Assembly (NCBI RefSeq): GCF_018413605.1
Contig: NZ_JAHCDN010000001.1
Location: forward strand, 1,922,001-1,986,000
Direction of reading: 5' to 3'
Origin: Variovorax sp. PCZ-1
GTDB taxonomy: Bacteria > Pseudomonadota > Gammaproteobacteria > Burkholderiales > Burkholderiaceae_C
DNA length: 64,000 bases
Positions 19,802 to 29,100 of this stretch are shown here, piece by piece. Numbering within the stretch: position 1 is the first letter of the stretch; each line of letters opens with the position of its first letter. Position numbers and translations under genes: made by a program. The notes under the pieces were generated by a model. That model saw nothing but the letters and a program-made list of their open reading frames with translations. It did not search any database and was not told the origin of the DNA.

Positions 19802-20068
19802 TTATCGGCGGCCAGAAAATGCTGGTGCGCCCACGCGAGGCTGGCGGTTTTCGATGTGGCGGAAAGTGATGCGACCTTTGCTCAGGTCGTAAGGAGACAT
19901 TTCAACGGTCACTTTGTCGCCGGCCAGAATGCGAATGCTGTGCTTGCGCATTTTTCCACCTGTGTAGGCAATCAGTTTGTGGTCGTTTTCTAGGGTCACG
20001 CGGTAGCGCATATCGGGCAGGATTTCATCCACCTTGCCCTGCATTTCAATCAAATCTTCTTTGGCCAT
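19802..20068 (-). CDS. infA: Translation initiation factor IF-1, 88-residue paralogue
   Basis: An 88-residue S1/OB-fold protein starting [19 protein letters not shown] at the ATG 20066-20068, with a good TTGGAGG ribosome-binding site. IF-1 occupies the 30S A site during initiation. The typical IF-1 is 72 residues; this version has a basic C-terminal extension ([19 protein letters not shown]), a form found in Burkholderiales as a second infA copy away from the ribosomal operon. It lies next to an RRM protein, which suggests a stress-linked translation role; that is inference. Confidence 0.93.
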   Translation of the reverse strand: MAKEDLIEMQGKVDEILPDMRYRVTLENDHKLIAYTGGKMRKHSIRILAGDKVTVEMSPYDLSKGRITFRHIENRQPRVGAPAFSGRR

Positions 20069-20276
20069 TCGGCCTCCAATGTTCACCAGCTTGCCAAGAA
20101 AAAAGGTTGACCGCTCAAACACCTGCGCGATGGGCAGGGTGGCGTAGCTATGAAGCATTCGATCAGAAAATTTCTGATACACCTTACCGCAGCAAAGGTA
20201 AGCAAATAACTGCGGAAGCCTCAAGTGTACCGCTGTTTGCATCAGTGCCTCTAGGCGTCATGGTTCAAAGCAGCCA

Positions 20277-20340
20277 TTTGCTACTGAATCAATAGCACCT
20301 TGCGCAGACTCCATGCCGGCAATCAGCCATTTTTGATCAA
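20277..20340 (+). repeat. Dispersed repeat copy 8, forming the 3' end of the M14 peptidase gene
   Basis: TTTGCTACTGAATCAATAGC, ACCTTGCGCAG, ACTCCATGCCGGC, AATCAGCC plus T-rich tail. The tail overlaps the gene's last codons and its TGA stop (20323-20325). Confidence 0.92.
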
Positions 20341-21243
20341 AAAATCCAATCCTGCGCACAGGGCTGCCATCTGCGCCTCAATGCATTGCTCAGGCGTGGT
20401 GCGCGGGCTATCGGGGTAGACCTCGGTGGTCGTGCAGTAGCGTGCGCCGCTGATGCTTGCACACAGGCCCAGCGCTTGCAATTCATAGGCAATCACACCG
20501 GGCGCTATCGCTGGTGAGCCGATCATCGCGCCATTCTCATCCGCATCGGCAATGTGCGTCACGCGCTTGACCGCTTCAATGATCGCGCTTTGAAATTCAA
20601 GCTGCGGATTGGCCGCATCGCAGACCGCATAAAAACCATCAGGAATCTGGCCGGGCTCAAAAGCCTTGCCATCGCGTGCGGCCACCGCAGGGCGGAATTC
20701 GCTTTCATCGGTCTCGGTGGTTTCATGCAAATCCAGATGCATCGCCCACTTTCCGTGAAGCGGGGCGATCAAATCCATCAAAGTTGCACACTCTTGCGCT
20801 CTGCTGGCAGGTTTGAAAGAACGATTCGGATCTATCGCATCAAAATTCCAACGCTGCACGCGCTCATAAGCCCATGGGCTCACGCAGGGCGCAACAAGCA
20901 AATTGACTCGCCCAGCGTAGGCTTGCGCATACTCGGCCAAGAAGCGCAAAGCCCCCTGCACCCCACTCGTTTCATAGCCATGCACACCGCCCGTAATCAG
21001 CACATTGGGCGAGCTAGGCTGCCAATCACGGCTGCGCACAGCCATCAGAGGAAAGCGCTCAGCGCCATAAACCACTTGGCCATACTGCACCACATCAAAA
21101 CGCTGACGCAATGGCTCTATCACAGCGAGTACGTCATCGGCGTAGCTGCGCTGGCGAATTTGTTGAGAGCGCCAAAGCGCAATTTCAGCTGCGCCCCAAG
21201 CCTGGCCGGGCGTGCCGATGGGGTAGAAGGGTATCACCGCCAT
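20323..21243 (-). CDS. M14-family zinc carboxypeptidase-like protein
   Basis: A 306-residue protein started at MAVIPFYPIGTPGQAWG (ATG 21241-21243). Zinc ligand motifs of the M14 family are visible: GGVHGYETSG (HxxE) and the downstream MHLDLHETT. The NFDAIDPNRSF segment supplies the substrate-binding Asn/Arg region. It belongs with succinylglutamate desuccinylase/M14-like peptidases with short-peptide or acyl-amino-acid substrates; the exact substrate is unknown. The gene starts two bases after the SDR stop, so the two are co-translated. Its last residues and stop lie in a dispersed repeat. Confidence 0.82.
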   Translation of the reverse strand: MAVIPFYPIGTPGQAWGAAEIALWRSQQIRQRSYADDVLAVIEPLRQRFDVVQYGQVVYGAERFPLMAVRSRDWQPSSPNVLITGGVHGYETSGVQGALRFLAEYAQAYAGRVNLLVAPCVSPWAYERVQRWNFDAIDPNRSFKPASRAQECATLMDLIAPLHGKWAMHLDLHETTETDESEFRPAVAARDGKAFEPGQIPDGFYAVCDAANPQLEFQSAIIEAVKRVTHIADADENGAMIGSPAIAPGVIAYELQALGLCASISGARYCTTTEVYPDSPRTTPEQCIEAQMAALCAGLDFLIKNG

Positions 21244-21245
21244 GC

Positions 21246-22094
21246 TCACATCGCTTTGCGCCCCATGAGCCCGCCTACTTTGCGCACCAACCATTTCGGT
21301 GCGGAGCGCGAAGCGAGTACGCCCACTTTGTACACCGCGCCGGGCACATGAATCGCATCGCCGCGCAGCATCGCTTCCAGCGCCGAGCTGGCCACTTCTT
21401 TCACATCAGCGATTAAGAAGCTCGGCAATTGGCTGAGCTTGTCGTTGGCGCTCTTGGCCTGGGCAAACATATTGGTGGCCGTGATGCCAGGGCACAGCGC
21501 TGTGACGCTCACGCCACTGCCTTGTAGCTCTTCAGCGAGCGATTCAGAGAGCGAGAGCACATAGGCTTTGCTGGCGGCATAGGCCGCGAGCATGGGAATG
21601 GGCTGGTAGGCGGCAATGGAGGCCACATTGAGCACATGCGCTTTGCCGCCCTGCTCTGCCACGGTGCGCTGCATCAGCGGCAGCATGGCATGCAGCATCG
21701 AGGTGAGCGCGCTGATGTTCAGATCAATCATCTGCTGCACTTTGCTTGCCTCCATCTTCACAAAAGCATCTTGGTGGAGCACACCTGCGCAGTTCACGAG
21801 CACGCGAATCCTTAAGTTTTGCTTGTCCAGCATGGCAGCGAGATTTTGAATCGAGGAAGATTGCGTTAAATCAGCCGCTGCCACGCGGGCTTGAATGCCA
21901 TGCTTGGCTGCCAGCTCCATTGCCAGCGCTTGCAATTTATCCACACTGCGCGCCACCAAGATCACATCAAAGCCTTTGGCCGCGATTTGCTTGGCCAGCT
22001 CCAAGCCAATGCCAGAAGACGCCCCAGTGATCAGCGCGTAGTTGCCTGGCTGGGAGGATGTGCTTTTACGGGAAGTGGTTTTTCTCGTGACCAT
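21246..22094 (-). CDS. Short-chain dehydrogenase/reductase
   Basis: A 282-residue classical SDR. The NAD(P)-binding motif TGASSGIGLELA is at about residues 24-35, NCAG (about 101-104) follows, and the catalytic YAASK motif is at about 170-174 with the Ser upstream in LNVASIAAYQ. A basic Lys/Ser-rich N-terminus precedes the fold. The arrangement resembles the DltE/YbbO type oxidoreductases that act on hydrophobic aldehydes or alcohols; the substrate is not determinable. It is directly upstream of the M14 peptidase gene (two-base gap), pointing to a shared process. Confidence 0.87.
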   Translation of the reverse strand: MVTRKTTSRKSTSSQPGNYALITGASSGIGLELAKQIAAKGFDVILVARSVDKLQALAMELAAKHGIQARVAAADLTQSSSIQNLAAMLDKQNLRIRVLVNCAGVLHQDAFVKMEASKVQQMIDLNISALTSMLHAMLPLMQRTVAEQGGKAHVLNVASIAAYQPIPMLAAYAASKAYVLSLSESLAEELQGSGVSVTALCPGITATNMFAQAKSANDKLSQLPSFLIADVKEVASSALEAMLRGDAIHVPGAVYKVGVLASRSAPKWLVRKVGGLMGRKAM

Positions 22095-22114
22095 ATTGCA
22101 TCCTTCATGTGATA

Positions 22115-22178
22115 CGCTATATATTCAATAGCACTCCGCGCAGATTCTATGCCGGCGAATGGCCAATATTGCTTAAAT
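22115..22178 (+). repeat. Dispersed repeat copy 10, intergenic
   Basis: CGCTATATATTCAATAGCAC, TCCGCGCAG, ATTCTATGCCGGCGAA, TGGCCAATATTGCTTAAAT. This copy is very close to the consensus and lies in the gap between the DUF3297 and SDR genes. Confidence 0.95.
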
Positions 22179-22451
22179 TTAGCGATAAAAAGCTTCTACC
22201 GTGCCTTTGATCTTGATCAGCAGCGGGCGGCCTTTGCGATCGACTGTTTTGCCAGAAGGCACTTTCACCCAAGCTTCGCTGATGCAGTATTCCTCCACAT
22301 CAAAGCGCTCTTTGCCATTCAAGCGTATGCCGATGGCGTGCTCAAGCACCGCAGGCGCGTAATGCGGGCTGCGAGGGTCAATCGAGAGATGGTCAGGCAA
22401 AGCAGGGCGCTGAGCATCAGCGGCGGATGGAGTAGAAGTGGTGTCATTCAT
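22179..22451 (-). CDS. DUF3297 family protein
   Basis: A 90-residue protein. The segment LPDHLSIDPRSPHYAPAVLEH followed by IGIRLNGKERFDVEEYCISEAW, VKVPSGKTVDRKGRP is characteristic of DUF3297, a conserved small protein family of proteobacteria with unknown function (motifs quoted in parts). The first 17 residues are Thr/Ser/Ala-rich and probably disordered. It is on the same strand as the SDR gene, separated by repeat copy 10, which could affect a shared transcript. Confidence 0.82.
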   Translation of the reverse strand: MNDTTSTPSAADAQRPALPDHLSIDPRSPHYAPAVLEHAIGIRLNGKERFDVEEYCISEAWVKVPSGKTVDRKGRPLLIKIKGTVEAFYR

Positions 22452-22501
22452 CCCCGTATTGTCAGGGATTTATAGCCCCAAGCTGCATCTAGCAGTCAAG
22501 C

Positions 22502-22864
22502 TCAGTAATCGCGCTTCTTAGCCTGACTTTTGCTTTTTTGCATTGGCCCAACGACTTTACGCATGAGCTTGAGCAGCAATAGCAGCACGACCGCACCAAC
22601 AATCGCGAACATCAGCGAAGAGATATGAAAGCCTGTGGCCACTGCAGCGCCGCTGATTTGCGCTGCAACGAATTCACCGCCAATAAAAGCGCCAAACATG
22701 CCGATCAAAATATTTTCAATTTGCGCGCTGCGTGCAGGCGCATCCATCATGCGGGTGGCCAGCCAACCCGCGAAGGCGCCAACGGCGCACCAGATATAGA
22801 CGTTGATACATTTCCCCAAGGCCTCGGGATAGAGACGGCTCGATACTGACAGGTTTAGCAGCAA
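22502..22864 (-). CDS. GlsB/YeaQ/YmgE family membrane protein
   Basis: A protein of up to 120 residues with three hydrophobic segments (about 21-38, 50-70 and 80-98) and the family glycine pattern VGAFAGWLATRMM, ENILIGMFGAFIGGEF, AIVGAVVLLLLL. GlsB/YeaQ-type proteins are small stress-induced inner-membrane proteins of unclear function. The C-terminus is basic (KSKSQAKKRDY). The start is uncertain: the family normally starts just before YIWCAVG, where no ATG is in frame; a TTG at about 22822 is an alternative to the ATG at 22864. Confidence 0.75.
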   Translation of the reverse strand: MLLNLSVSSRLYPEALGKCINVYIWCAVGAFAGWLATRMMDAPARSAQIENILIGMFGAFIGGEFVAAQISGAAVATGFHISSLMFAIVGAVVLLLLLKLMRKVVGPMQKSKSQAKKRDY

Positions 22865-22909
22865 TCGCCTAATGATTTCTTTTGCGTCTCAATGTAAGTC
22901 ACTGGTGAG

Positions 22910-25153
22910 CTAAATCCGCCGCGCTGTCTCTACACCTTGCACCTGCGCAACAGCCGCGAGCACCTTGGTCAATTGGGCTGCATCGCTCACAACCACCGTG
23001 AGCGTGATCCAGGTGCTGCCTTGCGAGCTGTTTTGCTGCACGCCCCGCACAGGCAGCTTCTCTTTGGAAAACACTTCGGTGATATCCCGCAGCAAACCAT
23101 GCCGCTCGCTGCCCACAATGCGCGCATCCACCGCATAGCTTGCTCCTGATTGAGAAGCACCCCACGCAACATCCACCAGCCTTTCACCCTCTTTTTGCAC
23201 CAAACTGCGCAGCGTAGAGCAGCCTGCGCGATGGATGCTGACGCCTTTGCCGCGCGTCACATAACCCACAATCGCATCTGGTGGCGCGGGCTTGCAGCAT
23301 TTGGCCAGTTGTGTGAGCAGGCTGTCCACACCCACCACGAGTACGCTGCCCGATCCGCTCTTTGCGCTGATTTTTTCTGCCACGCGTTGCGTGCGCAGGA
23401 GCGCTTGCTCGTCTTCGCTGATGGCCTCTGGCGCGGCAGGCCGAAGGAATTGCTCAATCGTGCGCAATGAAAACTCATCTTTGCCCACCACTTCGAACAA
23501 AGCTTCCGCCGTTTTAAAGCCTAACTGTGCAGCCAGATCGTCAAATTTCAGAGCTGTCTTGCCCTCGCGCTGCAAGAGTTTTTCAACAGCTTGCCTACCG
23601 CTTGCAATCGTCTCCTCCAATTGCAGTGCGTTAAACCAAGCGCGCACTTTGGCTTTAGCGCGCGGGCTGGCTAAGAAATGCAACTCGGGATTGAGCCAAT
23701 CACGTGAAGGCCCACCCTCTTTTGCCGCATTGATTTCTACCGTTTGCCCATTGGCAAGAGGCGTATTCAATGTGACCATTTGCCCATTCACCCGCGCGCC
23801 ACGGCAGCGATGGCCGAGATTGGTGTGCACGGCATAAGCGAAATCAACTGGCGTTGCACCGCGAGGCAAATCCACAATTGCCGCATCTGGCGTGAGCACA
23901 TAGATGCGATCATCGAGCACATTGGTGCTGGTAGCTTCGCCAGAGACATCTTGCTGCCAAGCCAAGAGTTGGCGCAGCACAGCAATTTTTGCGTCATAGC
24001 TGCCTTTGGTGTTGACATTGGCGCTCACGCCCGCGTAGCCCTTGGTGCCAGCTTCCTTGTAAGCCCAATGCGCAGCTACACCCGTCTCGGCATGCTGATG
24101 CATGGCTTCGGTACGGATTTGTATTTCTAGGGGGCGGCTCGTGTCATCTCGCACAACCGTGTGCAAGCTCTGGTAGCCATTAGATTTGGGCTTGGCGATG
24201 TAATCATCGAACTCACCATCCATCGGCGCATACAGCTCATGCACGCGCGAGAGCGCCGCGTAGCAAGCAGCGGCATCTTGCACGATCACACGCATGGCGC
24301 GCACATCCAGCACCTGATCAAAGCCGAGTTGCTTACCGCGCATCTTCTTCACGATGCTGTAAATGTGCTTGGGCCTGCCCTGCACTTGAGCAGCAATGCC
24401 TTGAGCGATCAAATCTGCTTGCAGCGTTTCACGCAAGCGCTGCATGCCGCTCTCGCGCTCCGTGCGCTTCTCATCGAGTTGCTTGGCAATCGCTTTGTAA
24501 GTGTCTGGCTCCAAGAAGCGGAAGGCCAAATCCTCCATCTCCCATTTGATCTGCCATATCCCTAAGCGATTGGCCAAAGGTGCAAACACATGCAAAGCCT
24601 CGCTTGACACTGCGCGAGGTGCTGCGGATTTGATAGCAGCGTAGTGCCGCAGGGTTTGTAGCCGCGAAGCCAACCGCAGCATCACCACACGCAGATCGCG
24701 CGAGAAAGCCAGCAGCATCTTGCGAATGTTTTCTGTTTGATTGGCCGCGCCTGGCGTGATTTGAGTTTGCAAGGAGGCCGCACGCGCATGCCGCTGAATG
24801 TGGACCAAGCGCGTGGTCTCCATTGCTAAGGTGGCATAACTCGCGCCAAAGGCTTTTGTGATCACATCTTCTGGCTTGTTCAAATGCTCGCAGGCATAGA
24901 CCAAATAGCTGGCTGACTGCATGGCTTCAGAGCCACCAATACTGCGCAAGATGGCGGCCACAGCATCTGCGTGCGCGAGGATGTTTTCGCCTGTGTCTAA
25001 GGTTTCTGAGGCAATCAATGGCTCTGCAAAAGCGCGTGCGCGCTCAATGGCCCTGCCGCGCTGCGCATCAAGCGCTAAATCATCCGCCGCAAACGATTCG
25101 CCCGCTACAGATACTGCGGCAACTGGCGCTTGGCTCTGCTCAGAGTGTTTCAT
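22910..25153 (-). CDS. relA: (p)ppGpp synthetase, RelA type
   Basis: A 747-residue RelA/SpoT homologue starting MKHSEQSQAPVAA at ATG 25151-25153. Domain order is HD-like (about 50-200), synthetase (about 255-390; GRPKHIYSIVKKM, DVRAMRVIV, KPKSNGYQSLHT), TGS (about 430-490; VLTPDAAIVDLPRGATPVDFA), then helical, zinc-finger-like and C-terminal ACT regions. The hydrolase HDxxED motif is not seen in the HD region, which fits a synthetase-only RelA that makes (p)ppGpp on starved ribosomes. Its ATG overlaps the TGA of the upstream hydrolase gene, so the two are translationally coupled. Confidence 0.93.
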   Translation of the reverse strand: MKHSEQSQAPVAAVSVAGESFAADDLALDAQRGRAIERARAFAEPLIASETLDTGENILAHADAVAAILRSIGGSEAMQSASYLVYACEHLNKPEDVITKAFGASYATLAMETTRLVHIQRHARAASLQTQITPGAANQTENIRKMLLAFSRDLRVVMLRLASRLQTLRHYAAIKSAAPRAVSSEALHVFAPLANRLGIWQIKWEMEDLAFRFLEPDTYKAIAKQLDEKRTERESGMQRLRETLQADLIAQGIAAQVQGRPKHIYSIVKKMRGKQLGFDQVLDVRAMRVIVQDAAACYAALSRVHELYAPMDGEFDDYIAKPKSNGYQSLHTVVRDDTSRPLEIQIRTEAMHQHAETGVAAHWAYKEAGTKGYAGVSANVNTKGSYDAKIAVLRQLLAWQQDVSGEATSTNVLDDRIYVLTPDAAIVDLPRGATPVDFAYAVHTNLGHRCRGARVNGQMVTLNTPLANGQTVEINAAKEGGPSRDWLNPELHFLASPRAKAKVRAWFNALQLEETIASGRQAVEKLLQREGKTALKFDDLAAQLGFKTAEALFEVVGKDEFSLRTIEQFLRPAAPEAISEDEQALLRTQRVAEKISAKSGSGSVLVVGVDSLLTQLAKCCKPAPPDAIVGYVTRGKGVSIHRAGCSTLRSLVQKEGERLVDVAWGASQSGASYAVDARIVGSERHGLLRDITEVFSKEKLPVRGVQQNSSQGSTWITLTVVVSDAAQLTKVLAAVAQVQGVETARRI

Positions 25154-26079
25154 TGCCCAAAAAGAAACTCTTCCACAGCTTGGCATTGCTCAGGCTGAAC
25201 CAGTGTGGGCGCATGACCTACATTTTCAAACTGGATGAGCTTGGCTTTTGGCCCGCGCGTTTGCATCTTTTGAGCCGTCTCCAGGCTGATCAAATCAGAA
25301 TCAGCGCCGCGAATCAGCAGTGTCTCAGCTGGAATAGCGTCATACAGCTGCCATAGCATGGCCTCGCCATGAGCTGCGGCCTCGGGCGTGGTAGCGCGCA
25401 CAGGAAGCGCAATAGCAGGGTCGTAATGCAGTTTAAATTTCATAGCACCGCCCGTCATATCAGGTCTGATCATGGGCTTAGACAATGCCAGCCATTGCTC
25501 AGGCGTGTGCTTTCCAAAGCTCGTGGAGAGCTCCCACATGTAATCGACAGCTTGCTGCTCGGTATCAAAGCGCTTATCAGCGCCGATGTAGCTGCTGATG
25601 CGCTGCAAAGCTTCCCATTGCACCACGGGGCCTACATCGTTGAGGATCAGCTTGCGTGGCATCAAACCCTTGAGCTGGGGCTGCAATGCCGTTTGTGCGG
25701 CCACAGCAATGCCGATCAAGCCGCCCATGCTCGTGCCGATCCAATCGAGGGTCTGCGCACCTTGCCCTTTGAGCGCCATCAAAAGAGTGACCAAATCTGC
25801 AGCATATTGCGGCACTTGGTAGAGCGCTGGATCAGGCAGCCAATCGCTCATGCCACGCCCGGCCACATCCACACTGACCACACGGCAGCGTTTGCCATCT
25901 GCACCTATCAGGCGCTGCGCTATCACATCAAAATCGAGCCCTTGCCGAGAAATACCATGCACACACACCACGACATGCGGATGGTGTGCAGAGCCCCAGC
26001 TCCAGTATGCCATTCGGTGCGTACCAGGGCTTGAGCCAGCGTGGTCACATTCAATGCGATGAAGATCAGCGGTATTCAT
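25150..26079 (-). CDS. Alpha/beta hydrolase, coupled to relA
   Basis: A 309-residue alpha/beta hydrolase. The oxyanion region is VVCVHGISRQGLDFD, the nucleophile elbow GTSMGG (Ser about 118), an acidic residue follows in LLIRGADSDLIS, and His in ENVGHAPTL. This is the generic catalytic triad of esterase or hydrolase enzymes; the substrate cannot be read. The TGA stop overlaps the relA start as ATGA, so the pair is probably co-translated. It is convergent-free on its other side, with the giant adhesin gene ending 68 bp upstream on the same strand. Confidence 0.85.
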   Translation of the reverse strand: MNTADLHRIECDHAGSSPGTHRMAYWSWGSAHHPHVVVCVHGISRQGLDFDVIAQRLIGADGKRCRVVSVDVAGRGMSDWLPDPALYQVPQYAADLVTLLMALKGQGAQTLDWIGTSMGGLIGIAVAAQTALQPQLKGLMPRKLILNDVGPVVQWEALQRISSYIGADKRFDTEQQAVDYMWELSTSFGKHTPEQWLALSKPMIRPDMTGGAMKFKLHYDPAIALPVRATTPEAAAHGEAMLWQLYDAIPAETLLIRGADSDLISLETAQKMQTRGPKAKLIQFENVGHAPTLVQPEQCQAVEEFLFGQ

Positions 26080-26147
26080 ACCAACATCCTAGCCGAGAAA
26101 CTGCACAGCCCGTTGCTCAGCTGTGCAGATCAGCACGCGAGCGCGCT

Positions 26148-29100
26148 TCAGGGGCAGTTTTGGCCTTCTACTGAAATGTCAGGCTCTGTTTCGCGCACAT
26201 CCTCTGGGTCACGCTCTGCATCCTGTAAAGCGCCTCCAATCTGGGCAAGTTGAACTGGCACAGCGTTGGCGTCAGGTACCGTCGATACAGCTGGCGCAGG
26301 TGCGGGAGGCGGAGGCGGTGGCGGGATGTAAATACCTGCGTTTGTGATGCCATTACCCAAGGGCGTGACCGACAAAACCAAACAACCATTGCAATTGCTT
26401 GGTGAAGAAATCAAACCAAAATTGCTCAAAACAACAGCATCAGCATCCAAGCCACTGCCGGGCGTCAAATTTAAGCTCGGTGCATTGATGGTGATATTGC
26501 CATCAGAAACAATAGCCGCATACGCACCAGCACCCGTACCGCCCAGCAAGTTGATGCCAGCTCCCGCCGTGATATTCATCGAGGCGCTTCCGGTAGGATC
26601 TAGGCGCGCATAAGCCCCACCAGCTCCTCCTGTGATATTGATGCCGCCCAATACATTCACTGACACCGCACCCACAGCATCCAGAGAGGAGAACGCACCC
26701 GTTTGCCCGCCCGTGATGTTCAGATCACCAAAAGAGTTCACGGTCAGACTGCCGTTGGATTGCACAGCCTGGGATGCTGTGGCTGCCGCGCTGCCTAAAT
26801 TAATGGCCATCGCTTCGAGCAGCAAAGAATTGCTGGCAGTCACACGCACTCCATTCGCACCACCACCGATCTGCAGCAATCCGCCGCTAAGAAGTTCGAC
26901 ATCCCTAGCGCTCACATCGCCCCTGATCTCGTAACCACTCCCCGTCGTTGTTTCGTAATGCAAAACTCCAACAGCGCTCGCGCCAGTCAGCAAATGCTTG
27001 TTGTTATTGTTGTTGCGCAGATAAGCATCGCCGCCCGTCGCGTTAAAAGTCACACTGTTTCCCGCGTCAATCAACAGCATGCCCGCACCGCTTGAACCCA
27101 AGCCAGCCGCGTTCAGATTAATACCAATAGCCGATAGTGCACCACTTCCTTGAACCAAAGCGCCCGTGCTCGTGATATTGATATCTCCTGCCGGTGCCTG
27201 CAGATTATTCAGCACCAGGCTGCCACCGATATCCTTGATGTTGATCGTGCCGGTCGCTGCAGACCCGGAAACGGCCCCCAGCTGATTGTTTCCAAGCAAG
27301 TCGATACCACCGTTGACATTAGCCAAAAGTGAACCCGATGCGATCGCGTTGGAAACGCTTTGCGTGATGCTGTCGGCATTGATGACGACATTGCCTGTGG
27401 CTGAAATATTCGGATTGACATCGAGCAGGGAGGTCAGTGAAACATTTTTACCAGCCACGCTGAATTGGCCGATAGCGTTGGTGCCGTCTGTGAGCAAGAC
27501 ATCAAAGCCAGCAGCATTGACGGAGACTTCAGCGGCATTGATGGCTCCATATTGACTGACCGCACCTGCTGCTGTGATATCAAGCTTACCGGCTTGCACA
27601 ATACCAACGCTTACTGCACCCGCTTGACTAAGTGCAACATCGCCGCCGGTCACGATAGAGCCGTAAGTGCTCGTGCCTGTGCTTGCGTTGTTAACAGTGA
27701 TGTTGTTGTAGCTGCCGCCGCCCACAAAGTTAAAAGTGGTTGCACCTGAAACATTCACACCCATATTCACATTGGCTAAAGCAGAGGTGGCTGACAAGCT
27801 CAAATTTGGCGTGATCAATGATGTGCTGTTGATGCCTGTAGCAAAGCTGATGTCAGCAGTGCTGGTGGCTTTGCCGTTGATTGTGAGGTTGTTGGCATCA
27901 ACGATCTGCAAAGTAGCGGAATCAACGATCTGCAAATTAGCAAAATCGTTGGCAGGATTAAGTAGCTGGATGGTTTGGCCGGGCGCTTCAAGACTAGTCA
28001 GGCCAGCCCCCACATTGATCGCTCCGATTTGAGCGATATTCCCAACTGCTTTTGCAGTGAAGTTCTGTGCGGATACTTGAGCGAATGTTAATCCGCCATT
28101 GCTGTTAATTTCTGAAGAGCCGCCAGAAATCAAGCGAACGAGCCCCCCGTAGGTACTGGCTGTGACCAAGGAGATATTTCCACCAACGGCAGTCAAATCC
28201 GACGAACCTGCGATGTTCAATACACCAGCTTGACTGATACTGCCCTGAGCAACAGCGGTAAAAGAAGCACCTGTGTCAGTGACAGTTAAGCCCAAACTTG
28301 AATTGCCTAGTTGTAACGTGTCGCCAAATGCTTGCAAACCGACCATATTGCCGGCTACAGCCAGCGTGGAGCCCGCTGCGGCCTGCAAGATCACTTGCCC
28401 ACCGTCAATCACCGTCAGACCTTGGCCAAACTGGTTATTCACATTACTCAGCGTCAGATCGCTTGAGTTCATATCCAGCTCTAAGCTTCCAAGCGTTGTA
28501 ATCGCCGCGCCTTGGCTAACCTTGCCAGTCGCAATGATGCTTGCCGTTTTGCCAGCAGCCGTCGTGATGTCACCCAATACAAGCTCGCCTTGCATGCCTA
28601 GCTGAATATCACCCGTCTTGCTTTCAGCAGAAACCGTTGTGCTTGTGAGTGAGGCAGAGCGCAGATCGATATTGCCGTCAGCAAAAGCAAGAACAGTTGC
28701 AGCGCTGATACCGTTCGGACCCAACGATTGGATTTTTCCTGTATTTGCATTCAAACTGATCGTGCTGGCTGCTTTGATATCGTTGTGAATATTCAAATCG
28801 CCAGCTGCTTGCGTGATGGCAATATTCGTAAAACCAGTGATGCCTGCAGCATTGGTGTCATCCCATTTTGTATTGACATTGAGTGTGCTGCCTGCAGCGC
28901 CTGACAGCGATCCACCCGTCGTAAAAATAAGCTCACTTGTTTCCAAGCCTGCGGTGAGTAAAGTACCGGCAATTTGCGTGACTGAACTGACACCACGATT
29001 GAGCAATCCCGCAGCTGTGGCATCCAAGGTTTTGCCACTGACAACGCTTAACGTGCCGCCAAGAATACTGGAGCCTGCAGCCAAAGTGGTGTTGTTAAAG

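Noticed and set aside
24600-24670. TTTGATAGCAGCG...GCCGC stretch in relA resembling the dispersed repeat
   Set aside because: It encodes a conserved RelA segment (RHYAAIKSAAPR), block spacing is wrong and GCGCAG is absent.
25435-25490. AAATTTCATAGCACCGCCCG in the alpha/beta hydrolase gene resembling the dispersed repeat
   Set aside because: Only the first block matches; GCGCAG and TATGCCGGCGA are missing.
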